From: Mycolicibacterium stellerae
Lineage (GTDB): Bacteria > Actinomycetota > Actinomycetes > Mycobacteriales > Mycobacteriaceae
Direction of reading: 5' to 3'
DNA: 64,000 nucleotides
Assembly (NCBI RefSeq): GCF_003719305.1
Contig: NZ_RARC01000006.1
Span: 1 to 64,000 of the forward strand
Shown here: positions 25,655-33,827 of the stretch, one piece after another
Position numbering within the stretch: the first letter of the stretch is position 1
How the letters are laid out: each line of letters opens with the position of its first letter
Program-made: the position numbers and the translations under genes
Notes under the pieces: generated by a model
Seen by the model: the letters and a program-made list of their open reading frames with translations, nothing else
Database searches by the model: none
Told to the model about the DNA's origin: nothing

Positions 25655-26679
25655 TCGGTTCGACCTTTCTGTGCATACACTTCGGCGGCGCTGCCGCCGA
25701 TCCCGTCGGGGTAAAACTGCTTGGCCCAGTTGCGAATGGCAGTGAAGCCCTGCTGCTCGGCGCCGGCCAGCGCGGGCGGATCCGAGTAGCGCTGGTGGCA
25801 CCAGATGTGGATGTCCTGGGTGAACTGCCGGATGATCTCGTCCCCGAAATCGCGGGCCTTTGCCTCTGCCCTCGGCGAGTCGTCGCCGGGACGGCGGCCG
25901 ATGTAGACCATGAAGCGGACATCGGACGTGCGGTCGTCGACGGGTGTGATCGCCGAGATGGTCCGGTTGTCGACCATCCCCCAACTCTTCGTCACCGCGA
26001 TGCCGAGACCGCCGTTGATGGCTTCCACGCCGCTGCGGACGTCGTCGATCGTCTGGTTCTCGTCGCCTTCGAAGGTGATCGTGAAATCCACGTAGGACAA
26101 GGGCCCGTCGAAATCGTGGCGGGTGAACACCGGAACGATCGGAGTCTGGTGCACGAACTTGAAATGCGCGAAGTCGACGCCGTTTTCGAGCACGTACTGC
26201 GGATGCATCTCCAAGGTCTCGCGGTACAGCCGCTGTTGGGGGTAGTAGTCGGAGGCGCTACTGCCATCGGAGAACCCCGCGAAGATATCGGGTGCCTCGA
26301 AGTAGGGGTCGCGATCGTCGACGTCGTGCCAGATGTAGATCGACTCGTTGCGTTCAACGGCCGGGAACGTGCGGATGCGCCTGCCGCGATTCGGTCGATC
26401 CTGATACGGGATGCAGACGTTGCGACCCTCTTGGCTCCACTGCCATCCATGGAACGGACACTGCAGAACCTCGCCCACCACGTGTCCGCCGTATCCGAGA
26501 TGAGCGCCAAGGTGCTCGCAGTAGGCGTCCATGACGGTCAGCTGACCGGACTGTGCACGCCAGGCGACCAACTCGCGGCCGAAGTACTTCATGGTGTGCA
26601 CGTCGCCGACCTTTATCTCGTCTGACCAGGCGACTTGGAACCATCCGGTCGGCGTCATCGACAGTGGCGGTTTGGCCAT
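25651..26679 (-). CDS. Rieske non-heme iron oxygenase (KshA-like)
   Basis: A 342-residue oxygenase component. The Rieske [2Fe-2S] ligands are C54, H56, C74 and H77. The mononuclear iron site fits N166/D169/H172/H177 in E-N-G-V-D-F-A-H-F-K-F-V-H, with a C-terminal D-I-H-I-W that could supply the aspartate. The overall layout and the W-x-x-Q-F-Y-P-D end resemble 3-ketosteroid 9-alpha-hydroxylase oxygenase KshA and related steroid/terpenoid oxygenases. A reductase is not adjacent. It is coupled to the DapB-like gene, and a leaderless promoter is likely at its start. Confidence 0.88.
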   Translation of the reverse strand: MAKPPLSMTPTGWFQVAWSDEIKVGDVHTMKYFGRELVAWRAQSGQLTVMDAYCEHLGAHLGYGGHVVGEVLQCPFHGWQWSQEGRNVCIPYQDRPNRGRRIRTFPAVERNESIYIWHDVDDRDPYFEAPDIFAGFSDGSSASDYYPQQRLYRETLEMHPQYVLENGVDFAHFKFVHQTPIVPVFTRHDFDGPLSYVDFTITFEGDENQTIDDVRSGVEAINGGLGIAVTKSWGMVDNRTISAITPVDDRTSDVRFMVYIGRRPGDDSPRAEAKARDFGDEIIRQFTQDIHIWCHQRYSDPPALAGAEQQGFTAIRNWAKQFYPDGIGGSAAEVYAQKGRTE

Positions 26680-26687
26680 GGATGAAA

Positions 26688-26693
26688 ATCATA
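26688..26693 (-). promoter_or_regulatory. Probable -10 element of leaderless Rieske transcript
   Basis: On the minus strand the hexamer TATGAT ends eight bases before the Rieske ATG at 26679. Mycobacterial transcription usually begins 6-8 bases after the -10 hexamer, so the message would start at or next to the initiation codon. No ribosome binding site is present. No convincing -35 box is at standard spacing. Confidence 0.4.
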
Positions 26694-26708
26694 GAGCATT
26701 CAATGTAA

Positions 26709-26960
26709 ATGGTGAACCCCGCCCGTTGCGCAACGCGACGACCCCAGTCGCGTGTTCTCGACCTGCACCTGACCTACCTGTTCATCGGACATGACCTCGC
26801 GGTCATCCAACGAAGAATGAGCCTCGACGTACTCGTCATACGCGATGGCGCGGCGGTCGAGTACCGACCTGCCGGCGACCTGTTCGACGACCCCGAGCAG
26901 GAGTACACCCGAACGCTCCTGACCGCGGTTCCTCCTGCACGACCCCGCGCCGCGGTGTGA
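26709..26960 (+). pseudogene. Remnant of oligopeptide-type ABC transporter ATPase
   Basis: The frame contains L-T-Y-L-F-I-G-H-D-L-A-V-I-Q, then V-L-V-I-R-D-G-A-A-V-E, then D-D-P-E-Q-E-Y-T-R-T-L-L-T-A-V-P. This is the H-loop and C-terminal part of DppD/DppF/OppF ATPases (normally S-H-D-L-A-V-V and D-D-P-x-H-P-Y-T-R-x-L-L-x-A-V-P). The Walker A, signature and Walker B parts are missing, and the helix before the H-loop is shortened. It is a decayed fragment and not a functional gene. Bases 26680-26991 otherwise hold only the promoter of the Rieske gene. Confidence 0.7.
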
Positions 26961-26991
26961 ACAGCGTCGAACGTGCATCCACCCCGATAAA

Positions 26992-28005
26992 TCAGCCCTC
27001 AATTCGCACAGGTCGCACGTTCGACGCAGCGGAAGGCCGTTGTCGGGTCGCGCCATCCCACCAGTCGAGAACTCGAGTGCCGCACAGGGTCAACCATTTT
27101 GATGGCTCACCCTCTGCCACATCGGTTTCGAACCACACCAGGCCTGGTGGTCGTCCGGCCTGGTGCCACGTACCGTCGGGCTGGCGCGCGGCACGGATGA
27201 TCTCGATCGCCTCGGCCATGCGCGGGTCGGGTGTCGCACCGTCGAGAAGCGACGACTCACGAAAGTAGCCGGCCGCGTTGAGCACGTTGTACTTCCAACG
27301 GAACGGGTATCCGAAATGGCTTACCCATGGCCCGACGGGTTCGCCCGTCGACAACCGGCGAAACAGCCCACGCTGAAGGAGATATTCCTCACCGGCCCGT
27401 CGGGCAGCCCTCGTCGCGGCAGTCCCGCCGGTGGCGACGTCATAGGCGAGTAAACCCTTGAGTGCGTTGAGCGTTGAGTGAAACGACGATCGTACGGAGC
27501 CGTCGACCCATTCGCAGTTCCAGCCGCCGTCGGAAAGCCGATGTTCGACGAACCAATGCACGATGTCGGTGATGTCGGCGCCGAGCCACGCACCGTTGGC
27601 GAGTGTCCATGCGTTGATGCAGCAGTCGACCTCGCCGCCCCAGTACGGCAGGTCGTCGTATTCCCAGCGCGCATTCTCCGCAAGAAGTTCGGCGGTGCGG
27701 CGCCCGCGCAGGACCGCGGCGTCAAGCCCCCACTCCCTCAGATCGTTGAGCACCCACGTGGTCGCCGTCCAGGGTTGGCCGTCCTCATCAGCGGCGAAGT
27801 CGAAGCCCGCGGGAAAGAAGGCGCCGCCTGCCCACAGACCGTCAGGCTCCTGCAGGGCAAGGAGGCGCGCACCGAATCCTTCTGTCGCGATTCTTGTTCG
27901 GGTGGCCTCCCAGACAGCAGGGGGATCGTGGGAGATGTCACGCTCGACTTGCCAGCGAAGGGCCGGGTCGGAGTCCAGTAGCCACGACTCCACGTCGTCA
28001 ACCAT
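26992..28005 (-). CDS. Squalene-cyclase-like alpha/alpha-toroid protein
   Basis: A 337-residue protein with repeated turns of the terpenoid cyclase/prenyltransferase toroid (D-G-L-W, D-G-G-W-N-C-E-W, D-G-T-W-H-Q are degenerate QW motifs). It lacks the D-x-D-D protonation motif of true squalene-hopene cyclases and is about half their length, so classic cyclisation is not supported. I chose the ATG at 28005, one base overlapping the DUF427 stop (TGATG). The run with DUF427, an MpaB-type oxygenase and UbiA suggests prenyl-lipid chemistry; this is inference. Confidence 0.7.
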   Translation of the reverse strand: MVDDVESWLLDSDPALRWQVERDISHDPPAVWEATRTRIATEGFGARLLALQEPDGLWAGGAFFPAGFDFAADEDGQPWTATTWVLNDLREWGLDAAVLRGRRTAELLAENARWEYDDLPYWGGEVDCCINAWTLANGAWLGADITDIVHWFVEHRLSDGGWNCEWVDGSVRSSFHSTLNALKGLLAYDVATGGTAATRAARRAGEEYLLQRGLFRRLSTGEPVGPWVSHFGYPFRWKYNVLNAAGYFRESSLLDGATPDPRMAEAIEIIRAARQPDGTWHQAGRPPGLVWFETDVAEGEPSKWLTLCGTRVLDWWDGATRQRPSAASNVRPVRIEG

Positions 28006-28505
28006 CACCAGCCCATCGATCCGGGAATGCCCTTGAACGGCCCTGTGATCCAGCTCGTCACCCATCCGCCGTAGAAGCCGCCGGGCTGCGGGACGACGAC
28101 TTCACCGTTGACGGTGCAGCGGTCGACGGCGGCAGCCATCGCGGAGATGGCACCGGCGATCGGTTCGAAGCCGGCTGTCGGGTGCGGGTACGTCCAAGCC
28201 GCACTCTGCGCGCGTTTGGTGCTGGTCACCAGGTCAAGGTAACTCGCCTGGCCTTTCCATTCACACCAGGAGGATCCCGGCGCCGGTCGCAGTACGCCAT
28301 CCGCGAAGCATTCCCGCGGCAGGTAATAGGTCGGCGGATGGCTGGTCTCCAGGACACGCCACCCTCGGGTCGTCGACGCGATCGTGTCGCCGCCGAGTTC
28401 GACGGTGATGGCACCGGCGAACTGCTCCAGCCGGGGTGGGCGAGGATAGTCCCACACCGATTCCTGTCTCGGCCCGGGCTTTTCGGGCTCAGGCCACCGA
28501 TTCAT
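28005..28505 (-). CDS. DUF427 domain protein
   Basis: A 166-residue protein with the DUF427 pattern: S-V-W-D-Y-P-R-P-P early, then E-T-S-H-P-P-T-Y-Y-L-P-R, S-x-C-E-W-K-G-Q-A-S-Y, and a closing F-Y-G-G-W-V-T. The family is a small beta-fold of uncertain role, common beside oxidoreductases in actinobacteria. Its start overlaps the end of the MpaB-like gene by 17 bases and its stop overlaps the toroid gene, so all three are one translationally coupled unit. Confidence 0.85.
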   Translation of the reverse strand: MNRWPEPEKPGPRQESVWDYPRPPRLEQFAGAITVELGGDTIASTTRGWRVLETSHPPTYYLPRECFADGVLRPAPGSSWCEWKGQASYLDLVTSTKRAQSAAWTYPHPTAGFEPIAGAISAMAAAVDRCTVNGEVVVPQPGGFYGGWVTSWITGPFKGIPGSMGW

Positions 28506-29370
28506 CGGCCACCCGCGCCGGCGTCATCGCCCATCGAATGCCGCCGACGACAACATTGCCCGCCATCTTGATGACGGTGGCCTCTACCGGCGGAACATAC
28601 GGCAGCCACAGCGGCGCGCGAGCCCATGCCGGCAGCATCGAGACCGCGGTGGCGGCCAGAACGCCGTAGGGTGCCCGCGCCACCAACGGCAGCGGCGGTG
28701 TCAACAACAGGAACCGGGCCGCGTCCCGTGCAGACGTAGTTCCCCGTAGCTCAGGACGGTAGGAGGAAATCCGTTCCCGCAGTTGCTGTTCGGTGCGTGG
28801 GGGGTCGGTTACGCCCAGTGCCTCCGCGACACGGGCGGCGTCGGCGACGTAACCGTCGCGGCCGTCCTGATCCAACGGGTCAGCACCGTAGCGTTGGTGG
28901 GCGAGCAGGAAGCTGTCCACCTCGGCGATGTGCACCCACTCCAACAGATGGGGATCCGACGCGGAATAGGGCGTGCCGTCCGGCGCTACGCCGTGGACTC
29001 GCCGATGAATTCCTCGCACCTTGTCCACCGCACGCTGCGCATCGGCTTCGGTACCGAAGGTGGTGACCGCGAGGAAGGTGCTCGTGCGCTGCAAGCGGCC
29101 CCACGGGTCGCCGCGGTAGTCGGAGTGTTCGGCGACTCCCGCCATGGCGAGCGGATGCAGCGATTGGAAGAGCAGCGCGCGCAGACCGCCGACGAACATC
29201 GAGGCGTCTGCGTGCACCCGCCTGATCGGGCTGTCATCGGCAAACCAGCGCGGGCCGGGCGTGTCATGGATGCGAGCCCTGTTGTCGGCGCCGTCCGGGC
29301 CTGCGACCAGGCCGAAGAGCGCGCGGCCCACGGCGTCGCGGACCCCGCCGAGGTCACCCAACAGGCTCAT
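28489..29370 (-). CDS. MpaB/latex-clearing-type oxygenase (DUF2236)
   Basis: A 293-residue protein of the oxygenase MpaB/Lcp family. Family landmarks are R-V-H-A-D-A-S-M-F-V-G-G-L-R-A-L-L-F-Q-S-L-H-P-L-A-M near the start, G-D-P-W-G-R-L-Q-R-T, and L-L-E-W-V-H-I-A-E with a probable heme-ligand histidine. Members include rubber-cleaving latex clearing protein and mycophenolic acid pathway enzymes, all acting on isoprenoid double bonds. The ATG at 29370 is used because the longer frame adds non-family sequence. The role here is unknown but fits the prenyl context. Confidence 0.82.
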   Translation of the reverse strand: MSLLGDLGGVRDAVGRALFGLVAGPDGADNRARIHDTPGPRWFADDSPIRRVHADASMFVGGLRALLFQSLHPLAMAGVAEHSDYRGDPWGRLQRTSTFLAVTTFGTEADAQRAVDKVRGIHRRVHGVAPDGTPYSASDPHLLEWVHIAEVDSFLLAHQRYGADPLDQDGRDGYVADAARVAEALGVTDPPRTEQQLRERISSYRPELRGTTSARDAARFLLLTPPLPLVARAPYGVLAATAVSMLPAWARAPLWLPYVPPVEATVIKMAGNVVVGGIRWAMTPARVADESVA

Positions 29371-29479
29371 ACCTTCGACGGTACAGCGATAGGTTGCTGC
29401 GTTTGGATGACCTGGTGGTTGCGGGTGAAGGCTCATCCCCTGACCTGGACACCGCCAACGCGCGTCAGCTCGACGCGAG

Positions 29480-30490
29480 TCAGACGACCGTCAGCACGGC
29501 GCCGATCGCAAGCCCGAGCACCAGAAGCGCCCCGGCCTGCCGCACATGCAGCCACGCCAGCGCCGCGTACCACAGCGGCCAGATCGGGTAGCCCGGCGGC
29601 GGCTCGTCGGGCGGTGGTCGGCGGAACCGCGGCCAGACCTTCCAAAGCCGTGGTAGCGCAAGGAAAACGAGCAGTGCGGGCCATGGCATCACACCGAGCA
29701 AGACGGCCAGCACGACGAGCACGTAGAAGCCTGCCATCATCGCCAGCGTCGCACTGCGGGCTCGCCGCTCACCGAGAATGACGGGGAGCGTGCGAATTCC
29801 GAGCGGCTCGTCGAACGGGATTTTGTCGATGTGCTTGCCCATCAACACCGTTGTGCACAACAGCCCGTAGGGCAGCGACGCCAGCACGATGTCCCAGCCG
29901 ACGCTGCCCACCGCCGAGTAGTAGGTGCCGCACACCATCAACGGACCCCAGACGACGAGGACGTCGGGCTCGCCGAGGCCGCGCTTCTTCAGCCGCAGCG
30001 GCGGCGCCGTGTAGGCGACGCTGAGGACGAAACCCGCGAGCGCGAAGGCCAGCACCGGCCAGCCGCGGGCCAGCGTGAGTACCACGAGGATGGCGAGGTC
30101 GGCGATGTTGACCAGGAGGATCGATATCAGCAACGTCCGTCGGGTCACCAGCTCTGAAAGCACGGGGTGCGGTGCGTAGAGCGCGCGCGGGTAGGTGGCG
30201 CTGTCCGTGCCGACCTGCGTGTCGAACAGGTCGTTCATCAAATTGTTCGCGACGTGGGCCAGGGTGATCCCGATCAACGCCAGCACGAGCCAGCGCCAGT
30301 CGAGGCCCGGCTCGCCAATCGCCAGCAGCGCGGCAACCAGACCCGCGACCAGGGTCATCGGCAGCACCGCCGCCCTGGTGACCACGAGCCAACGCGTGAC
30401 GGTGTCGACGGGGGTGTCCGGCGGCGGATTCGTCGTCCGCAGGGCATAAGCCCAGGAAGAAAGCTTCGAGCGAGACGTGACCTCGGCCAT
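29480..30490 (-). CDS. UbiA-family prenyltransferase
   Basis: A 336-residue polytopic membrane protein with about eight helices. The magnesium-diphosphate motif is N-D-L-F-D with D87 and D90, followed by D96. A second aspartate-rich segment is at D-K-I-P-F-D. The family transfers polyprenyl groups to aromatic or other acceptors (menaquinone, heme O, decaprenylphosphoryl pentose). The proline-rich insert before the last helices is unusual. It leads the minus-strand run with MpaB-, DUF427- and toroid-type genes after a 109-base gap. The acceptor is unknown. Confidence 0.85.
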   Translation of the reverse strand: MAEVTSRSKLSSWAYALRTTNPPPDTPVDTVTRWLVVTRAAVLPMTLVAGLVAALLAIGEPGLDWRWLVLALIGITLAHVANNLMNDLFDTQVGTDSATYPRALYAPHPVLSELVTRRTLLISILLVNIADLAILVVLTLARGWPVLAFALAGFVLSVAYTAPPLRLKKRGLGEPDVLVVWGPLMVCGTYYSAVGSVGWDIVLASLPYGLLCTTVLMGKHIDKIPFDEPLGIRTLPVILGERRARSATLAMMAGFYVLVVLAVLLGVMPWPALLVFLALPRLWKVWPRFRRPPPDEPPPGYPIWPLWYAALAWLHVRQAGALLVLGLAIGAVLTVV

Positions 30491-30543
30491 TTCCGAATCG
30501 TATGCCCGGCGCCGATCGCCGGATGCAGACCGTCAGAATCCTG

Positions 30544-30840
30544 TCATCGCGGCGCACGCCCGCCGGCGAAGTGGTCCGACCAGGACGTGACCTCGGGGTG
30601 CTGCTTGATGAGCTTTCTGCGTTGACGTTCGGTCTTGCCGCCCCAGACGCCGAACTCGATCCGGTTGTCCAGCGCGTCGGCAAGGCATTCGGCGACGACG
30701 TCGCAATGGCGGCATATCAGGGCCGCCCGATGTTGCGCGGCGCCGCCGACGAAGAGTTCGTCGGGATCGGCGGATCGACACAGAGCCTTCGAGACCCAAG
30801 CGTTGCGACGTTCCGATGGCGACATGGCTATCTGCGTCAT
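30544..30840 (-). CDS. WhiB4-like iron-sulphur regulator
   Basis: A 98-residue WhiB protein. The four [4Fe-4S] cysteines are C21, C43, C46 and C52 (C-x2-C-x5-C), followed by the turn G-V-W-G-G at 64-68 and a basic C-terminal DNA-binding end. The stretches W-V-S-K-A-L-C-R and H-P-E-V-x-S-W-S-D are those of the redox-responsive WhiB4. It could be the orthologue or a paralogue; the genomic position differs from that of M. tuberculosis whiB4 as I remember it, so I leave the symbol blank. It probably senses O2/NO and regulates oxidative-stress genes. Confidence 0.9.
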   Translation of the reverse strand: MTQIAMSPSERRNAWVSKALCRSADPDELFVGGAAQHRAALICRHCDVVAECLADALDNRIEFGVWGGKTERQRRKLIKQHPEVTSWSDHFAGGRAPR

Positions 30841-30913
30841 GGGGATATCTTGGGACTGGCGCGCAGTACCGACGTAAGTAGTCGGCTACTTCAATGTTCA
30901 ATGCAGATGCGAT

Positions 30914-31354
30914 CTACGCCTGATCCATGCCGATGTACACCGGGCCTCCGGTGATCGGCGCCGGACTGCCGCAGGCTGGCCCGTCGGAGGTACCGATAAC
31001 TGTGCCCCTGAGGGTTTGGGCATCAAGCGAAAGCACTGATGTGCCGGCCGCGGCCGTCCCGTTCTTGCAATCCACAGCGTCCGGCCTTTTCACAGATCCG
31101 GTCCACCTGCCGTCGGCCAGATGAACTTTCCACGTCACGCCGTTGACACCGATCACCTGTGCGCAGCCGGGTCCGCACGCACTGACGTCCCACACACCGG
31201 CCATATTTCCTGGCGCCAGTCCGGGCGCAAGTGCGCCGCTGACAACGACCGTGTACTTGCCGGGGCTCAGATCATCGGCCAACGCCGGACCGGCCAGCCC
31301 GACGGACACTGCGCCAAATAGCACGGCGACTGCGACTGTCCGATCGATTCTCAT
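30914..31354 (-). CDS. Secreted protein of unknown function
   Basis: A 146-residue exported protein. The signal peptide covers about residues 1-26 (R-I-D-R then hydrophobic core, cleavage at A-L-A-D). The mature part begins L-S-P-G-K-Y-T-V-V-V-S-G and has four cysteines in C-G-P-G-C, D-C-K-N-G and A-C-G contexts. The ATG at 31354 is chosen because the signal peptide begins there. It resembles the small secreted protein at 20430 in size and cysteine pairing. No function is known to me. Confidence 0.75.
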   Translation of the reverse strand: MRIDRTVAVAVLFGAVSVGLAGPALADDLSPGKYTVVVSGALAPGLAPGNMAGVWDVSACGPGCAQVIGVNGVTWKVHLADGRWTGSVKRPDAVDCKNGTAAAGTSVLSLDAQTLRGTVIGTSDGPACGSPAPITGGPVYIGMDQA

Positions 31355-31468
31355 GCGCTCCCCTTGCCGGACGCGACGTTTTGCCCATTCTGCGGCCAAG
31401 GCGCTCGGCAAGTCACAAGATCGACGAGATCGAGTCGTTGGACCCTTTACGTGATTACGCTTCAAGCC

Positions 31469-31752
31469 GTGGAGCTGGGGGTTTGGGGCCACTCCAGGTC
31501 CGGCAGGGCGGTGTGCCCGTCCCGATTCCGGGCGCAAAACCGCGCGCCATCCTCACGATGCTCGGTTTGCACGGTGGTTCGGTGATGTCGGCGGACACCT
31601 TGTTGGCATTGCTCCGGGGCGATGATCCACCACTCACCGCCGCAAAGGCGTTGCACAGGACATGGTTGTTCACCGATATCTGCACCGGGGCTGTGGATTC
31701 GCCGCTGGGATCGCGACCACCATGCAGAACTCGCGGCGCAGATCACCGATGA
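31469..31752 (+). pseudogene. SARP/AfsR-type regulator, N-terminal remnant
   Basis: From a GTG at 31469 the frame reads V-E-L-G-V and then must shift by one base to continue G-P-L-Q-V-R-Q-G-G and K-P-R-A-I-L-T-M-L, then D-D-P-P-L-T-A-A-K-A-L-H. This is the winged-helix N-terminus of Streptomyces-antibiotic-regulatory-type activators. One T appears to be missing in GTTTGGGG (31481-31488; family expects GTTTTGGGG). Similarity ends after about 60 residues, with no transcriptional-activation domain. It is a frameshifted, truncated remnant. The rest of 31355-31805 has no supported gene. Confidence 0.65.
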
Positions 31753-31805
31753 CTTTGTGCTGCACCACAATTAATGATTCGGGACACCAGGTCGACTTGT
31801 CCGGA

Positions 31806-32465
31806 TCACCGAGTCGCGCGGCCGACGATGAGCGGATGGACGATGGCAGGCATGCCGCGCCACACGCTGTCGTCGGCTGCGACAGTGAACCCGTTGGCGC
31901 GCATCAGGTCCGCGGTCGGGCGGTTGCAGCAACACCCGCCTGCAAAGCCGCGCCACGGGCGGAACAGGAGGTCCTGACACGCTGCGAGGAATCGCGACTT
32001 CGCACGCACGTGTTCGAGGAACAGCAACTGCCCACCTGGGCGGAGTACGCGTGCGATCTCGCCCAGAGTGCGTTCAGGGTCGGGGACGGTGCACAGGACA
32101 AGTGTCGAGACGACGGTGTCCACCGATGCGTCGGCGAACGGTAGGCACTCGGCGGGCGCATCGACGATCCGTGCGACGCGACCAGTGTGCTGCAGGCTGC
32201 GCGTGAGCCTTCGGCGCATCGACGCGTCGGGCTCGGTCAGAACGAGTTCGTCGACCTGGTCGGGGTAATGCTCGACGTTGAGTCCGGTTCCGGCACCGAT
32301 CTCGACAACCCGTCCGCGGGCGTCGCCCAGCAGCGCGCTACGCCGGCTGCGCATGCCTGCGATCTCGCCCAGCCAGAGGAACGGGTTGTACACCAGAGCG
32401 AAAATTCGCATCCACACTCTCGATGGCGGGATCACGCGAATCTCGTTGCTCACTGTCTCAGTCAT
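31806..32465 (-). CDS. Class I SAM-dependent methyltransferase
   Basis: A 219-residue UbiE/Methyltransf_11-type enzyme. Motif I is V-V-E-I-G-A-G-T-G-L-N; the acidic residue of motif II is in L-T-E-P-D; motif III is L-R-P-G-G-Q-L-L-F-L-E-H-V. A C-terminal C-C-C-N-R-P-T region is notable and typical of small phospholipid/arsenite-like methyltransferases of this branch. The ATG at 32465 is chosen over an upstream start that adds unrelated residues. It lies 81 bases downstream of the hydrolase-LuxR gene in the same orientation. The substrate is unknown. Confidence 0.85.
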   Translation of the reverse strand: MTETVSNEIRVIPPSRVWMRIFALVYNPFLWLGEIAGMRSRRSALLGDARGRVVEIGAGTGLNVEHYPDQVDELVLTEPDASMRRRLTRSLQHTGRVARIVDAPAECLPFADASVDTVVSTLVLCTVPDPERTLGEIARVLRPGGQLLFLEHVRAKSRFLAACQDLLFRPWRGFAGGCCCNRPTADLMRANGFTVAADDSVWRGMPAIVHPLIVGRATR

Positions 32466-32546
32466 GCCGCCGAACGTACGGGCGGCGGCGCCGTGAGCGC
32501 ATCGCTCCAATCGGCCATCTCCCGCAGATGGCCGATTCCGGCTACC

Positions 32547-33593
32547 TCACAAAAGCCCGAGGCGCGCGGCCTCCGCGACGGCGGCCGTCCGCGAGCTGCG
32601 CCCCAGCTTGCGGCGGATATTCGCGACGTGGCGGTGAACGGTATGCGAGCTCAACACCAGCTGATCTGCGATCTCGCGATCGCTCAGACCTTGCGCGACG
32701 CAAGCGAGGATTTCACGTTCACGATGGGACAGCACGACAGCTTCCGGCTCACCCGCTCGGTGTGATGACGACTGTTCCGGTGCCAGCGCTTCGCGGCATG
32801 CGCGGATCACGGAGTCGACATCGCCGTGCCACGGGAAGTGCGCGCTCCCCTGCAGCGGGATGAATCGCGCGCCGGGAATCGCGGCGGCAACCTCGCGCCC
32901 GAGTCGGAACGGTACGGCGCGGTCGCCGCGCCGATGCACGACCAGTGCCTGCGATCGGACGAGCGGAAGGAGCGCGCGCACGTCGAGGCGATAGACGAGT
33001 CCCAACAACTCGGCGGCGGCTTCGGCGGTCGCCGCCTCCCGCTGTAGCCCCGCAAAGCGCTCCTGCTCCCGAGGGTCGCCCCCGCCGAGGAAGATGTCGC
33101 TGAGCAGGCGCGCACCGAGTCCCCAGTGCGCGCGCACCGCCGCGATGATCGCGTCGCCCACACCAGGGGCCGTTATCTGCGCGCCATCGGGGTACGACCC
33201 ATACAGCACCAGGCGCTCGACGCGTTCCGGATGCGCTGCGGCGAACGCGATGGCGGTGCAGCTCCCGCACGAGCCTCCGATTAGCGACACGCGCTCCAGT
33301 TCGAGTTCGTCGAGGAGCTTGCGCAGCGTGGCAACTTCCTCGTCGATGGTCAGGTCGGAGTCTCGCAGCGTGCGGTCTGACATTCCAACGCCGAGCCGGT
33401 CGTAGCGGATGAGTGTGTATCCATCGGCGACTCCTTCCCAGAATCGCCGGAAGCTCGGGCTCTGCCAGTCGAGTTCGAGGTGGCTCACCCACCACGCGGG
33501 CGCGACGAGCGGTGGACCACCCCCGCGCACCTCGTACGCCACGTGGCGGGCGCCAACGGGAAGGAACCGGATCTCAGACTCCAACATCGCCAC
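32547..33593 (-). CDS. Alpha/beta-hydrolase fused to LuxR DNA-binding domain
   Basis: A 348-residue fusion. Residues 1 to about 265 are an alpha/beta-hydrolase with nucleophile S108 in G-G-S-C-G, a possible acid in R-R-G-D-R-A-V-P and histidine in G-S-A-H-F-P-W, so the triad looks intact. Residues 287-345 are a LuxR helix-turn-helix (S-H-R-E-R-E-I-L-A-C-V-A-Q-G-L-S-D-R-E-I-A). The hydrolase domain may bind or cleave an ester-type signal and thereby gate DNA binding. It is divergent from mmpS-mmpL (234-base gap) and upstream of a methyltransferase, so either could be its target. Confidence 0.88.
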   Translation of the reverse strand: MAMLESEIRFLPVGARHVAYEVRGGGPPLVAPAWWVSHLELDWQSPSFRRFWEGVADGYTLIRYDRLGVGMSDRTLRDSDLTIDEEVATLRKLLDELELERVSLIGGSCGSCTAIAFAAAHPERVERLVLYGSYPDGAQITAPGVGDAIIAAVRAHWGLGARLLSDIFLGGGDPREQERFAGLQREAATAEAAAELLGLVYRLDVRALLPLVRSQALVVHRRGDRAVPFRLGREVAAAIPGARFIPLQGSAHFPWHGDVDSVIRACREALAPEQSSSHRAGEPEAVVLSHREREILACVAQGLSDREIADQLVLSSHTVHRHVANIRRKLGRSSRTAAVAEAARLGLL

Positions 33594-33827
33594 GAGCCTA
33601 CGACGGTCACCCCTCGTAACCAGCCACTTCGGACCCGCTGGTCAACAGCGTCTTTTGTGGCCGATAAAGCCTGGAAGTTGGCTGTGAGAAGGCGCCTCTG
33701 GTGTGCCCGCGCGGGGCCCGTATCGTACGGTCTACCTAGTTGATCTAACCGTCCGTCGAGGAGATGTCCCACGTCCGCGCCCGTCGACCACTCATCGTTG
33801 CGGCGTGCAGACCGCAATGGGTCACGG

